The notes below the pieces were generated by a model. That model was not told the DNA's origin, did no database searches, and was given only the letters and a program-made list of their open reading frames with translations. Of a stretch of DNA of 50,734 bases, positions 8,961 through 14,816 are shown piece after piece. Source of the DNA: Treponema sp. (GTDB lineage Bacteria; Spirochaetota; Spirochaetia; Treponematales; Treponemataceae); NCBI GenBank assembly GCA_017469785.1, contig JAFUFU010000033.1, positions 1 to 50,734 of the forward strand, in the 5' to 3' direction. How positions within the stretch are numbered: the stretch's first letter is position 1; each line of letters starts with the position of its first letter. Position numbers and translations under genes: made by a program.

Positions 8961-9275
8961 TTAAAAATCCATTTCCAGATTGGCAAGGCAGCACTGAAAA
9001 TTGTCCAGTTCCATCGGCCAATGCTGTTCGTGACATTTTGTGATTGCCCATGCGCCCGCTTCCATCGCGGTCATGCGGCGCAGTACGGACGGGTAGGCGG
9101 TGACGGAAAGCGGGAAAATCCGCGTGTTTTCTTTGATTTCTTCCGGGAATGAGGGCATGTCGTCGTCGGGGATGAAAGCCTCTTTGAGAAGGGCAATGTT
9201 CGGTCGCTCGACGAGATGTTTCGTCTTGATAAAATTGATGTGCGGCGCATTTTGGCGCAATTCTGCTGCTGTCAT
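8961..9275 (-). CDS. small protein of unknown function (104 aa)
   Basis: I place the start at 9275 (MTAAELRQNAPHINFIKTK...) rather than the upstream in-frame ATG at 9296, because AAGAGGAG lies at the right distance before it. The product is soluble-looking, has no signal peptide or membrane segment, and contains Cys, His and Trp near the C-terminus (TKCHEQHWPMELDNFQCC). I recognise no family. It is the first gene of the minus-strand lipoprotein operon, 26 bases upstream of the next gene. A regulatory or chaperone-like role would be a guess. Confidence 0.6.
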   Translation of the reverse strand: MTAAELRQNAPHINFIKTKHLVERPNIALLKEAFIPDDDMPSFPEEIKENTRIFPLSVTAYPSVLRRMTAMEAGAWAITKCHEQHWPMELDNFQCCLANLEMDF

Positions 9276-9413
9276 AAAAACTCCTCTTGATAGCAATGGT
9301 TTACGGCAGAATTACCCTAGCTTTTCCGAATAGTTTTGCGTAAAATTATGGTGACATCTTTTAGTGGCGGCTACAAAAAAAAACAAAGCTTCATCCGCCC
9401 TCAAAAAGACCCG

Positions 9414-9437
9414 CTTGAACCGTCAGCTGTCGGTTTC
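9414..9437 (+). repeat. palindromic element, copy 2
   Basis: CTTGAACCGTCAGCTGTCGG lies directly next to the TAG stop of the minus-strand ribbon-helix-helix gene (stop at 9437-9439). Read from that gene it follows the stop as TAGAAACCGACAGCTGACGG. The rest of the 9276-9436 gap holds an A-run and nothing else that I can assign. Confidence 0.75.
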
Positions 9438-9667
9438 TAAATGATTCCGTCAGTCAGCCTTTTTTCGTCCGTAAGGCTTTCCGGGAGCGTATTCAGGCAC
9501 AGCCATTTGGAGATAAAGCGGCTTACGGAAAGACCGTCCTGTTCCGCCCGCTCCCTAAGGTTTTTCGCCTCGGTTTTTGTGAGCGTAAGCGTGATGTTGA
9601 CGATGTTCCGTCCTGTCGTTTTCCTTCCGGCTCCTTTTCTGAAACCGCCCCAGTTCCTGTCGTTCAT
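9437..9667 (-). CDS. ribbon-helix-helix DNA-binding protein (76 aa), probable autoregulator
   Basis: The N-terminus carries the basic motif GGFRKGAGRK often seen before plasmid and phage DNA-binding domains. It is followed by a ribbon-helix-helix pattern: strand NITLTLTKTEAKNLRERAE and helix GLSVSRFISKWL. CopG-type repressors and MobC-type relaxosome proteins share this layout, so either role is possible. I chose the ATG at 9667; the longer frame back to 9763 would run through a strong promoter. With that promoter the mRNA would start at or next to the ATG, so translation may be leaderless. The same operator-like palindrome as in its promoter occurs at 21368-21381 before a small membrane peptide, suggesting a second target. 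Confidence 0.65.
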   Translation of the reverse strand: MNDRNWGGFRKGAGRKTTGRNIVNITLTLTKTEAKNLRERAEQDGLSVSRFISKWLCLNTLPESLTDEKRLTDGII

Positions 9668-9716
9668 GCTTCGAGTATAGGGGATTATACTTGAATAGTC
9701 AAGTTTTTTTTTCAAG
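9668..9716 (-). promoter_or_regulatory. promoter and operator of the ribbon-helix-helix gene
   Basis: On the minus strand there is TTGACT (9702-9697), a 17-base spacer and TATACT (9679-9674), a near-consensus sigma-70 promoter. Only six bases lie between the -10 and the ATG. The palindrome CTTGACTATTCAAG (9703-9690) covers the -35, and another TCAAG half-site lies at 9712-9716, as expected for cooperative ribbon-helix-helix binding. Binding there would block the promoter. Confidence 0.7.
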
Positions 9717-9777
9717 TCATTCGGAAGAAAATTTGATTGTTGAAGTGTGACACAAATCATCACATATATTGCAATTT

Positions 9778-9806
9778 TTACCTTAAAATATTAAAATCTA
9801 TACAAT
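9778..9806 (+). promoter_or_regulatory. possible promoter of the virD4 operon
   Basis: TTACCT at 9778 and TACAAT at 9801 are separated by 17 bases, 48 bases before the virD4 start. The surrounding AAATCTATACAATAA resembles AAATCTATGCAATAA at 25504-25518, upstream of the other plus-strand operon, so the two operons may share a promoter type. The rest of the 9717-9853 gap is AT-rich and otherwise empty. Confidence 0.4.
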
Positions 9807-9853
9807 AACACATTGAATCAAAACAAATTCTGCCCGCCCGGAAGGAAAATGTT

Positions 9854-12010
9854 TTGAAAGACAAGGAAGAATTTTCCCGCACAGACCCCGACGCGCGCCA
9901 CAAAGTCTACTGGCTTTCAGTGCTCAACTGGATTGTGCCCATTCTCTGCATACTGACAGGGCTTTTTCTCACCACTCAAGAATTCGCTCCGCTGATGAAC
10001 TATGACCCGTCCGTAATCGGAAACCCGCTTTTCGTCATCGGAAAAGGCTACCGCGTGTATAATCCGCTCGTGTTCATACTCGGAATGTTCAAGTATGCGT
10101 TCAACGATGTCTATTCCTATTACTTTTTTCAGGCAGTTCCGCCGCTCTTTTTCTCAATCGTCCTTGCCGTCCTTATTTTCGTGCTTACAAGCATAATCGT
10201 CTCCGCACATCAGAAAAACCAGCACATTCACGGAACGGCACGGTGGGCTACCCGCAAGGACTTGGAGAACTACGGTATGCTCCAGCAGTACGGCGTTGTC
10301 TGTGGAGAGCTTAGCACGGCGAATGTGGGTTACCATGTTGACCGTGAGAAAGCGAGCCTGACCTTGGATTTGCACAAGCACCCCATTACGCGCAAGGCTC
10401 AGATTGCACCGCTCGTGTGCCATTCGGGAAGGACGAACACTTGGATGATTGCCCCGACCCGAAGCGGTAAGGGCGTTTCCACGGTAATCCCGACATGCGA
10501 GAACTACGGAGTGCCGTATTACGGAAAGGACAAAAAAACCGGGAAGCGCGTCATAAAAGGCCGCGGCTCGATGGTGATTTTTGACCCGAAAGGCGAGAAC
10601 TGGGATGCGACGGCTGGCTGGAGAAGCAAATTCTCAACCTGCATACCGTTCAGACCTCTCGACCCGGACGGCAACACCGCACACTACAATCCTATTCACG
10701 AGATTCCGGATTCTCCCAGCGAGGCATTCAGCTGGGCGGACATGATTGGCGGAATCTTTTTCGGTGCGGACAAGGCGAAGAGTGGCGGCGGAGACGGCGC
10801 GAGCGAATATTTCAACAACACCGCCCGTGACATCTTTGCTGGAGTGGTCATGCACGTGCGTTTCTCCAAGCGTATTCCCTGGGAAAAAAAGAACCTTTCC
10901 ACCGTGCTTGACAGGTTTAGTCAGGCGAAAACGGATGAAGAAAAGGAAGGGGACGATGAGGACGGCGGCGGATGCGGAGCGGCATTGCTTTCCGAAATGA
11001 GGGAAGAGGGCGTTCATATCCGTGATGACGGAACGGTTGCCGACACGATACATGATTTGATTGTGAAAGCCGCGAACCGAAGCGAGACCCAGAACCCGAA
11101 GGAGCGAAGCTCCACTTTCTCAACGGTGTTCAGCAAAATCAATCTGTTCCAGGATCCGCTTTTGGCTGAAAGCACGGCTTATTCCGATTTCTCCGTTGAC
11201 GACTTTATCGACGGCGTGAACGGAATCAGCCTGTACCTTATCGTTCCGTACAACCATATACAGCGAATCGCACCGATTTTCCGCATGATTATCACTTTTA
11301 TGATTAAGAAATTCTCTTCGGGAACGACTAACGCCAATTCCGTGAAGCTGAAAATTCCGTGCCTGTTTCTTTTGGACGAATTCCCTGTTTTGGGCTACTT
11401 CCCGGACATCGCCCTGAACGCAGGTATTCTTGCGGGCTACGGCGTGACGTTCTTCATCGTAAGCCAGTCGCTCAATCAGATTGTCGATGTCTACGGCGAG
11501 AACCATCCCTTCCTTGACCACTGCAAGACGATAATCCTGTACGCTCCCGGAAACTTAAAGGATGCAAAGCAGTTTGCGGAGACAATCGGAAACCGCTCAG
11601 TGTTGCTCGATAACATATCTTCAAGCGGCAACAAGTGGGAGGCGGGATTTTCCAACATCTCGCGAAGCTCTCAGGAAACGCAGACGAGCCTCATAAACCC
11701 CGACGAGCTGATGAAGCTTGATTTTAGCCGCGCGATTATCATGAATCAGGGGATGCCGCCGTACAAGGCAAAGAAGGTCGTCTATTACGAAGACCCGCGT
11801 TTCAAGGGAAAGTCTTTTCTTCCAGTTCCAGAGATGAAAGAAGTGGCTGCAAGAATGAAGAAACTTCCGAGCCACAAGAAGAAGCATGTAGTCGTGAATG
11901 AAAGCACCTTGCAGAAAGCAATCAAAAAGATTCAGGCGTTCGAGGTCGAGGACGCGATTCCTGCGGAATTCAGTTTGTTCGGCGACGAGCGGCCGGCGAC
12001 AGATTTTTAA
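9854..12010 (+). CDS. virD4: VirD4/TraG type IV coupling protein
   Basis: The coupling protein is an inner-membrane hexameric ATPase that hands the relaxase-DNA complex to the type IV channel. The 718-residue product has an N-terminal membrane helix (about 20-42), a second at about 100-120, and the conserved HGTARWA segment. Walker A is APTRSGKG near residue 199, followed by DPKGENWDATAGWR, and Walker B is LFLLDEFPVLG near residue 503. The start is a TTG with AAGGA seven bases upstream. An ATG at 9849 opens only the two-codon frame ATG-TTT-TGA that overlaps this TTG, which might couple or limit initiation. It is the first gene of the plus-strand transfer operon, with 12 bases to the next gene. 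Confidence 0.95.
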   Translation: MKDKEEFSRTDPDARHKVYWLSVLNWIVPILCILTGLFLTTQEFAPLMNYDPSVIGNPLFVIGKGYRVYNPLVFILGMFKYAFNDVYSYYFFQAVPPLFFSIVLAVLIFVLTSIIVSAHQKNQHIHGTARWATRKDLENYGMLQQYGVVCGELSTANVGYHVDREKASLTLDLHKHPITRKAQIAPLVCHSGRTNTWMIAPTRSGKGVSTVIPTCENYGVPYYGKDKKTGKRVIKGRGSMVIFDPKGENWDATAGWRSKFSTCIPFRPLDPDGNTAHYNPIHEIPDSPSEAFSWADMIGGIFFGADKAKSGGGDGASEYFNNTARDIFAGVVMHVRFSKRIPWEKKNLSTVLDRFSQAKTDEEKEGDDEDGGGCGAALLSEMREEGVHIRDDGTVADTIHDLIVKAANRSETQNPKERSSTFSTVFSKINLFQDPLLAESTAYSDFSVDDFIDGVNGISLYLIVPYNHIQRIAPIFRMIITFMIKKFSSGTTNANSVKLKIPCLFLLDEFPVLGYFPDIALNAGILAGYGVTFFIVSQSLNQIVDVYGENHPFLDHCKTIILYAPGNLKDAKQFAETIGNRSVLLDNISSSGNKWEAGFSNISRSSQETQTSLINPDELMKLDFSRAIIMNQGMPPYKAKKVVYYEDPRFKGKSFLPVPEMKEVAARMKKLPSHKKKHVVVNESTLQKAIKKIQAFEVEDAIPAEFSLFGDERPATDF

Positions 12011-12022
12011 GCGAGGTAAGAA

Positions 12023-12421
12023 ATGAAAAACAATGTGGTGAACAAAATAAAAATGCCCGAACAGCTGATTTACGCATCAGATGAAATCGGGCAAATGATT
12101 GAGCGTACAACTGGAAAACAGCTGGTGACGGTCAATCCGACCAGAGTGAACAACATGATTGCTCCTCCGATTCCTAATATATCACAATCCTCAGAAAAAT
12201 CAACTATCCTGACCGATTCTGAAATTCTTTCAAAACCTATGACGGTTATTGTGAATGACAAAGAGAGGACTTGCTATAACGGTGTTCTTGAGGGCTTCAA
12301 GAACGCGGTAAAGATGATTGACGATTTGCAGGAAGAAAACCGCACTCTCAAAAACAAGAATGCGGAACTTGAAAAACAGATTGAACGAAAGGGTAGAAAG
12401 AGCAGGGAAATTGAACGATGA
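12023..12421 (+). CDS. small coiled-coil protein, short relative of the virB4-adjacent gene
   Basis: The 132-residue product has no signal peptide. Its C-terminal third is a predicted coiled coil (DDLQEENRTLKNKNAELEKQ). The segment GVLEGFKNAVKMIDDL resembles GLISGMKNAVRHVMQL in the product of 17395-18249, so the two appear homologous over this C-terminal module, while the rest differs. The start has GAGGTAAG six bases upstream. It lies between virD4 and the ribbon-helix-helix gene, whose start overlaps its stop by 4 bases (ATGA). A structural or relaxosome-adaptor role is possible; I do not recognise a named family. Confidence 0.65.
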   Translation: MKNNVVNKIKMPEQLIYASDEIGQMIERTTGKQLVTVNPTRVNNMIAPPIPNISQSSEKSTILTDSEILSKPMTVIVNDKERTCYNGVLEGFKNAVKMIDDLQEENRTLKNKNAELEKQIERKGRKSREIER

Positions 12422-12873
12422 GAAATGTAAGAAATAATCAGAAAGAAGAGCATGTCAAATTTTCTGAATCGAAGCAGCTTCGTTTTACCAAGCAGATGGC
12501 GGAGCTTGTCGAGGCTAAGGCTTTGGAAAAGCATACGACCGAAAGCGAGATTATCCGTCAGGCGGTGGCAAACTACATCAACCGCTCAATGAGCGACACG
12601 GAAATCGTACACGCCTCTTTGATGGAGAACACGCGGAAAATACGCTATCTGGAAAACAAAGTTGAGCTTCTCGCTCTCATCGTGTTCCAGCAGACAAAGT
12701 TCATGATGCGCGTATTGCCGAGCAAAGCCGTGAACAGCGACTATGCGGTTGAGAAGGACTTCGAGAAATTCCAGCAGGAGTGTATGCGGATTCTTAAAAG
12801 CAACCACGGCGGAATGCTTGAGGCGATGATTTTAGACTTGTACGAGCAAAGCGGAAGCGAGGATAAAAAATAA
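12418..12873 (+). CDS. ribbon-helix-helix protein between virD4 and virB11 (CopG-like)
   Basis: Residues 15-55 (KQLRFTKQMAELVEAKALEK, TTESEIIRQAVANYINR) match a ribbon-helix-helix DNA-binding domain. The remaining 95 residues are helical, with a hydrophobic stretch KVELLALIVFQQTKFMMRV. In Tn4371-like and IncP-like elements a small CopG-type gene commonly sits between traG and trbB, and this gene has that position. It overlaps the previous gene by ATGA, and its stop directly abuts the virB11 start (TAA-ATG), so all are translated from one message. It may regulate the transfer operon or bind the transfer origin; the sequence does not decide. Confidence 0.75.
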   Translation: MRNVRNNQKEEHVKFSESKQLRFTKQMAELVEAKALEKHTTESEIIRQAVANYINRSMSDTEIVHASLMENTRKIRYLENKVELLALIVFQQTKFMMRVLPSKAVNSDYAVEKDFEKFQQECMRILKSNHGGMLEAMILDLYEQSGSEDKK

Positions 12874-13887
12874 ATGGCGAGTTTGGACGGATTCGGTCAG
12901 CAGGTGAAGACCGCCAAATGGATTCAGAATCTCCTGTACGACATGGACAGGATTATTCCGTATCTGGAGAACCCTTTTGTAACCGATATAGCGATTGGCA
13001 AGGCTGGAGAGCTTATTGTTGAAGGAATTGGCATGGAGAAGAATTTCACGGGTATTTTCTTCTCTGACGCTGAAACCACGAGCATAATCAACACGAGCGC
13101 GGCAATTCTTGGCGTGAACATCGACCCGAACAATCCGACTGTCGAGGGCGTTATTCCTCTCCCCAAAAAAAAGGACGAAGTTACTTCCTCTGATGAATTT
13201 TGGAATATCCGTGTCGAAGGAATTCTGCCTCCAAGAGCCGTCGGAAATCCCATGTATTTTATCCGTCGTCCGTCGGATAAGGTTTTTCCCTTGCAGAGTT
13301 ATCTGGAATCAAATCGTATAACGAAAGAGAAATATGATTTGCTTGTGGAGCATATAAAGAAACGAAGCAACATTGTAATTGGCGGTGAGACAGGCAGCGG
13401 AAAGACTTCGCTCCAGAAATCGATCATCAACGAAATGGTTATATATACTCCCAATGACCGTTTTTATATCGTTGAGGATGCCAACGAGATTCAGTGCAAT
13501 GCCAGAGATTTGGTTCCGATTTGGGCGGCGGGCAAAGACTGTCTCAAAGCGGTTGCGATTGCTCTCCGTTGCAATGTTTCGAGAATCATTTTCGGCGAGC
13601 TTCGCTACGGCGATGTGACGAACGAGCTTTTAAAGGCGTGGAACTCAGGTCACACGGGCGGAATCACGACAGTACACGCAAATTCAGCCCTCACGATGAT
13701 TTCCAGAATCCGCGATTTGCTCCGCGAGGTTATTCCTGGCGAATTGCCCGATGTGTCGCAGTCGGTTCAGCTTCTCGTCCACATGATTCCGACAAAGAAC
13801 GGTCCGATTGTGAATGAGGTCGTAGAGACAAAACAGCTTTCAAGTTCCTCATTCATTGAGGATTTGGAGAATAACAATCTTATTTAA
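12874..13887 (+). CDS. virB11: VirB11/TrbB-type secretion ATPase
   Basis: VirB11/TrbB is a hexameric traffic ATPase at the cytoplasmic face of the type IV channel that helps switch between pilus assembly and DNA transfer. The 337-residue product has the N-terminal sensor domain, Walker A GGETGSGKTS near residue 169, an Asp-box region (FYIVEDANEIQC), the Walker B region RIIFGELRYGD near residue 241 and the His box HTGGITTVHAN near residue 260. These are the hallmark blocks of the family, and the length is normal. The ATG abuts the preceding stop. It is followed by a leader ORF and a terminator, so virB2 downstream probably has separate control. Confidence 0.93.
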   Translation: MASLDGFGQQVKTAKWIQNLLYDMDRIIPYLENPFVTDIAIGKAGELIVEGIGMEKNFTGIFFSDAETTSIINTSAAILGVNIDPNNPTVEGVIPLPKKKDEVTSSDEFWNIRVEGILPPRAVGNPMYFIRRPSDKVFPLQSYLESNRITKEKYDLLVEHIKKRSNIVIGGETGSGKTSLQKSIINEMVIYTPNDRFYIVEDANEIQCNARDLVPIWAAGKDCLKAVAIALRCNVSRIIFGELRYGDVTNELLKAWNSGHTGGITTVHANSALTMISRIRDLLREVIPGELPDVSQSVQLLVHMIPTKNGPIVNEVVETKQLSSSSFIEDLENNNLI

Positions 13888-13902
13888 CAAGGAGGTAATA
13901 TT

Positions 13903-13995
13903 GTGCTCCGTGCCGATTTTTCCGGGCAAGGCACGGATTTTTGGACATCGCCGAAACCGTTTTCTTTTCTGAACTTTTTGTGCGGCATTCGGTGA
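13903..13995 (+). CDS. possible leader peptide upstream of virB2 (30 aa)
   Basis: A GTG codon follows an almost perfect ribosome site (AAGGAGG with 7-base spacing) and opens a 30-codon frame (LRADFSGQGTDFWTSPKPFS...) ending at a TGA at 13993. The frame runs through the terminator-like hairpin at 13907-13942. This arrangement resembles an attenuation leader or a remnant gene start. No codon run of one amino acid is seen, so classic amino-acid attenuation is unlikely. It could also be a decayed gene that kept its Shine-Dalgarno sequence. Confidence 0.4.
   Translation: MLRADFSGQGTDFWTSPKPFSFLNFLCGIR
13907..13942 (+). terminator. intrinsic terminator or attenuator after virB11
   Basis: A perfect 8-bp stem TCCGTGCC / GGCACGGA with a 15-base loop is followed at once by TTTTT. 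It lies 20 bases after the virB11 stop and inside the small leader frame. It should reduce read-through from virD4-virB11 into virB2. Confidence 0.65.
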
Positions 13996-14040
13996 TTCGC
14001 TCGCAGCTTTGAATTTTATTTTTGCTCTGAACTTTTTGAA
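13940..14040 (+). repeat. leader element copy B, upstream of virB2
   Basis: From 13991 (ggtgattcgctc, then ttgaa, a T-rich run and tctgaactttt) this copy aligns with 1147-1193 upstream of the Ig lipoprotein with one gap. The block tctgaactttttg also occurs a second time at 13968-13980, so the unit may itself be made of two half-repeats. virB2 starts 30 bases after it. Confidence 0.5.
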
Positions 14041-14069
14041 AAATCTTTTGGATTTGCAAGGAGTGAAAA

Positions 14070-14492
14070 ATGAAATCCGAAACAACAAAAACTGCCCTAA
14101 GCGGCAAATCTTTTCTTAAAAACGCAAAGTCTGTTATTTGCTCAAAGTCTTTCCTTATGTTCGCGCTTCTTTCGTGCGTGATGATTTCAAACACATTCGC
14201 GGCAAGCGAGGCGATTGATGTCCTTGATTCTTGGGGCAACAAAATTCTTGCCATTTTCTCTTCCGGCTGGGTGAAAGCCCTGGCCTGTGTTGCTCTGATT
14301 GTCGAGGCAATCGGAATGATTGTCGCAGGTCAGCAGGGCGGCGGCGGGGCAATCATCAAGAAATTCGCCCCGTGGATTATCGGCACAATCATTCTTCTCT
14401 GTGCTTCTGGTATCACCGGCTACTTCCTTGACGGCTTGGAATTCGAGGAGTTCAGCTATCTCGTTCCACAAACGGCGACACAGCTTGCCTAA
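14070..14492 (+). CDS. virB2: VirB2/TrbC major pilin precursor
   Basis: VirB2/TrbC is the pilin of the conjugative pilus, cleaved by signal peptidase and held in the inner membrane before assembly. The 140-residue precursor has a long signal sequence with likely cleavage after NTFA (residue 44), leaving about 96 residues. The mature part has two hydrophobic helices (WVKALACVALIVEAIGMIVA and WIIGTIILLCASGITGYFL) separated by the short polar Gly-rich loop GQQGGGG usual in VirB2. The start has AAGGAG seven bases upstream. Terminator-like hairpins lie on both sides, so this pilin may be made from its own abundant short transcript, as is common for pilin genes. Confidence 0.9.
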   Translation: MKSETTKTALSGKSFLKNAKSVICSKSFLMFALLSCVMISNTFAASEAIDVLDSWGNKILAIFSSGWVKALACVALIVEAIGMIVAGQQGGGGAIIKKFAPWIIGTIILLCASGITGYFLDGLEFEEFSYLVPQTATQLA

Positions 14493-14504
14493 GGCAAAAA
14501 TCAC

Positions 14505-14539
14505 GCCCTGAGAGCCTTAAAAAGACTTTCAGGGCTTTT
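14505..14539 (+). terminator. intrinsic terminator between virB2 and virB3
   Basis: GCCCTGAGAG pairs with CTTTCAGGGC (10 bp including one G-T pair) around an 11-base loop and is followed by TTTT. It lies 12 bases after the virB2 stop and just before the virB3 ribosome site. It probably lets pilin mRNA exceed that of the downstream genes. Confidence 0.75.
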
Positions 14540-14549
14540 GGAGAAAAAA

Positions 14550-14816
14550 ATGGAAGAAGAAGTTACCGTCTATGATTTTGCCACTCCGATTCACCGTGTC
14601 CTCTTAGAGCCGAACCAGATGCTTGGAATCGGCATCGTTCCCGCAATGTTCATCCTCGTGCTTACGATTGTCCTCATGAACTTGGTGAGTCCGTGGACTT
14701 TTCCCATCGGAATCGTGCTTTTCATCGTCTGCCGTATGCTCTCTAAGAAAGACCCTTATATGCTCACGATTCTCTTTGACAGGCTCATGCAGCCTTCGGT
14801 TTGGAGGGCTTCATGA
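14550..14816 (+). CDS. virB3: VirB3/TrbD inner-membrane T4SS protein
   Basis: VirB3/TrbD is a small inner-membrane protein that works with the VirB4 ATPase in pilus assembly. The 88-residue product has an N-terminal cytoplasmic segment with the family-like pattern ATPIHRVLLEPNQMLGIG. Two closely spaced membrane helices follow (IVPAMFILVLTIVLMNL and WTFPIGIVLFIVCRML), then a DPYMLTILFDRL tail. I prefer the ATG at 14550 (GGAG six bases upstream) over an in-frame TTG at 14538. Its stop overlaps the virB4 start as ATGA, consistent with tight coupling to its partner. Confidence 0.88.
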   Translation: MEEEVTVYDFATPIHRVLLEPNQMLGIGIVPAMFILVLTIVLMNLVSPWTFPIGIVLFIVCRMLSKKDPYMLTILFDRLMQPSVWRAS

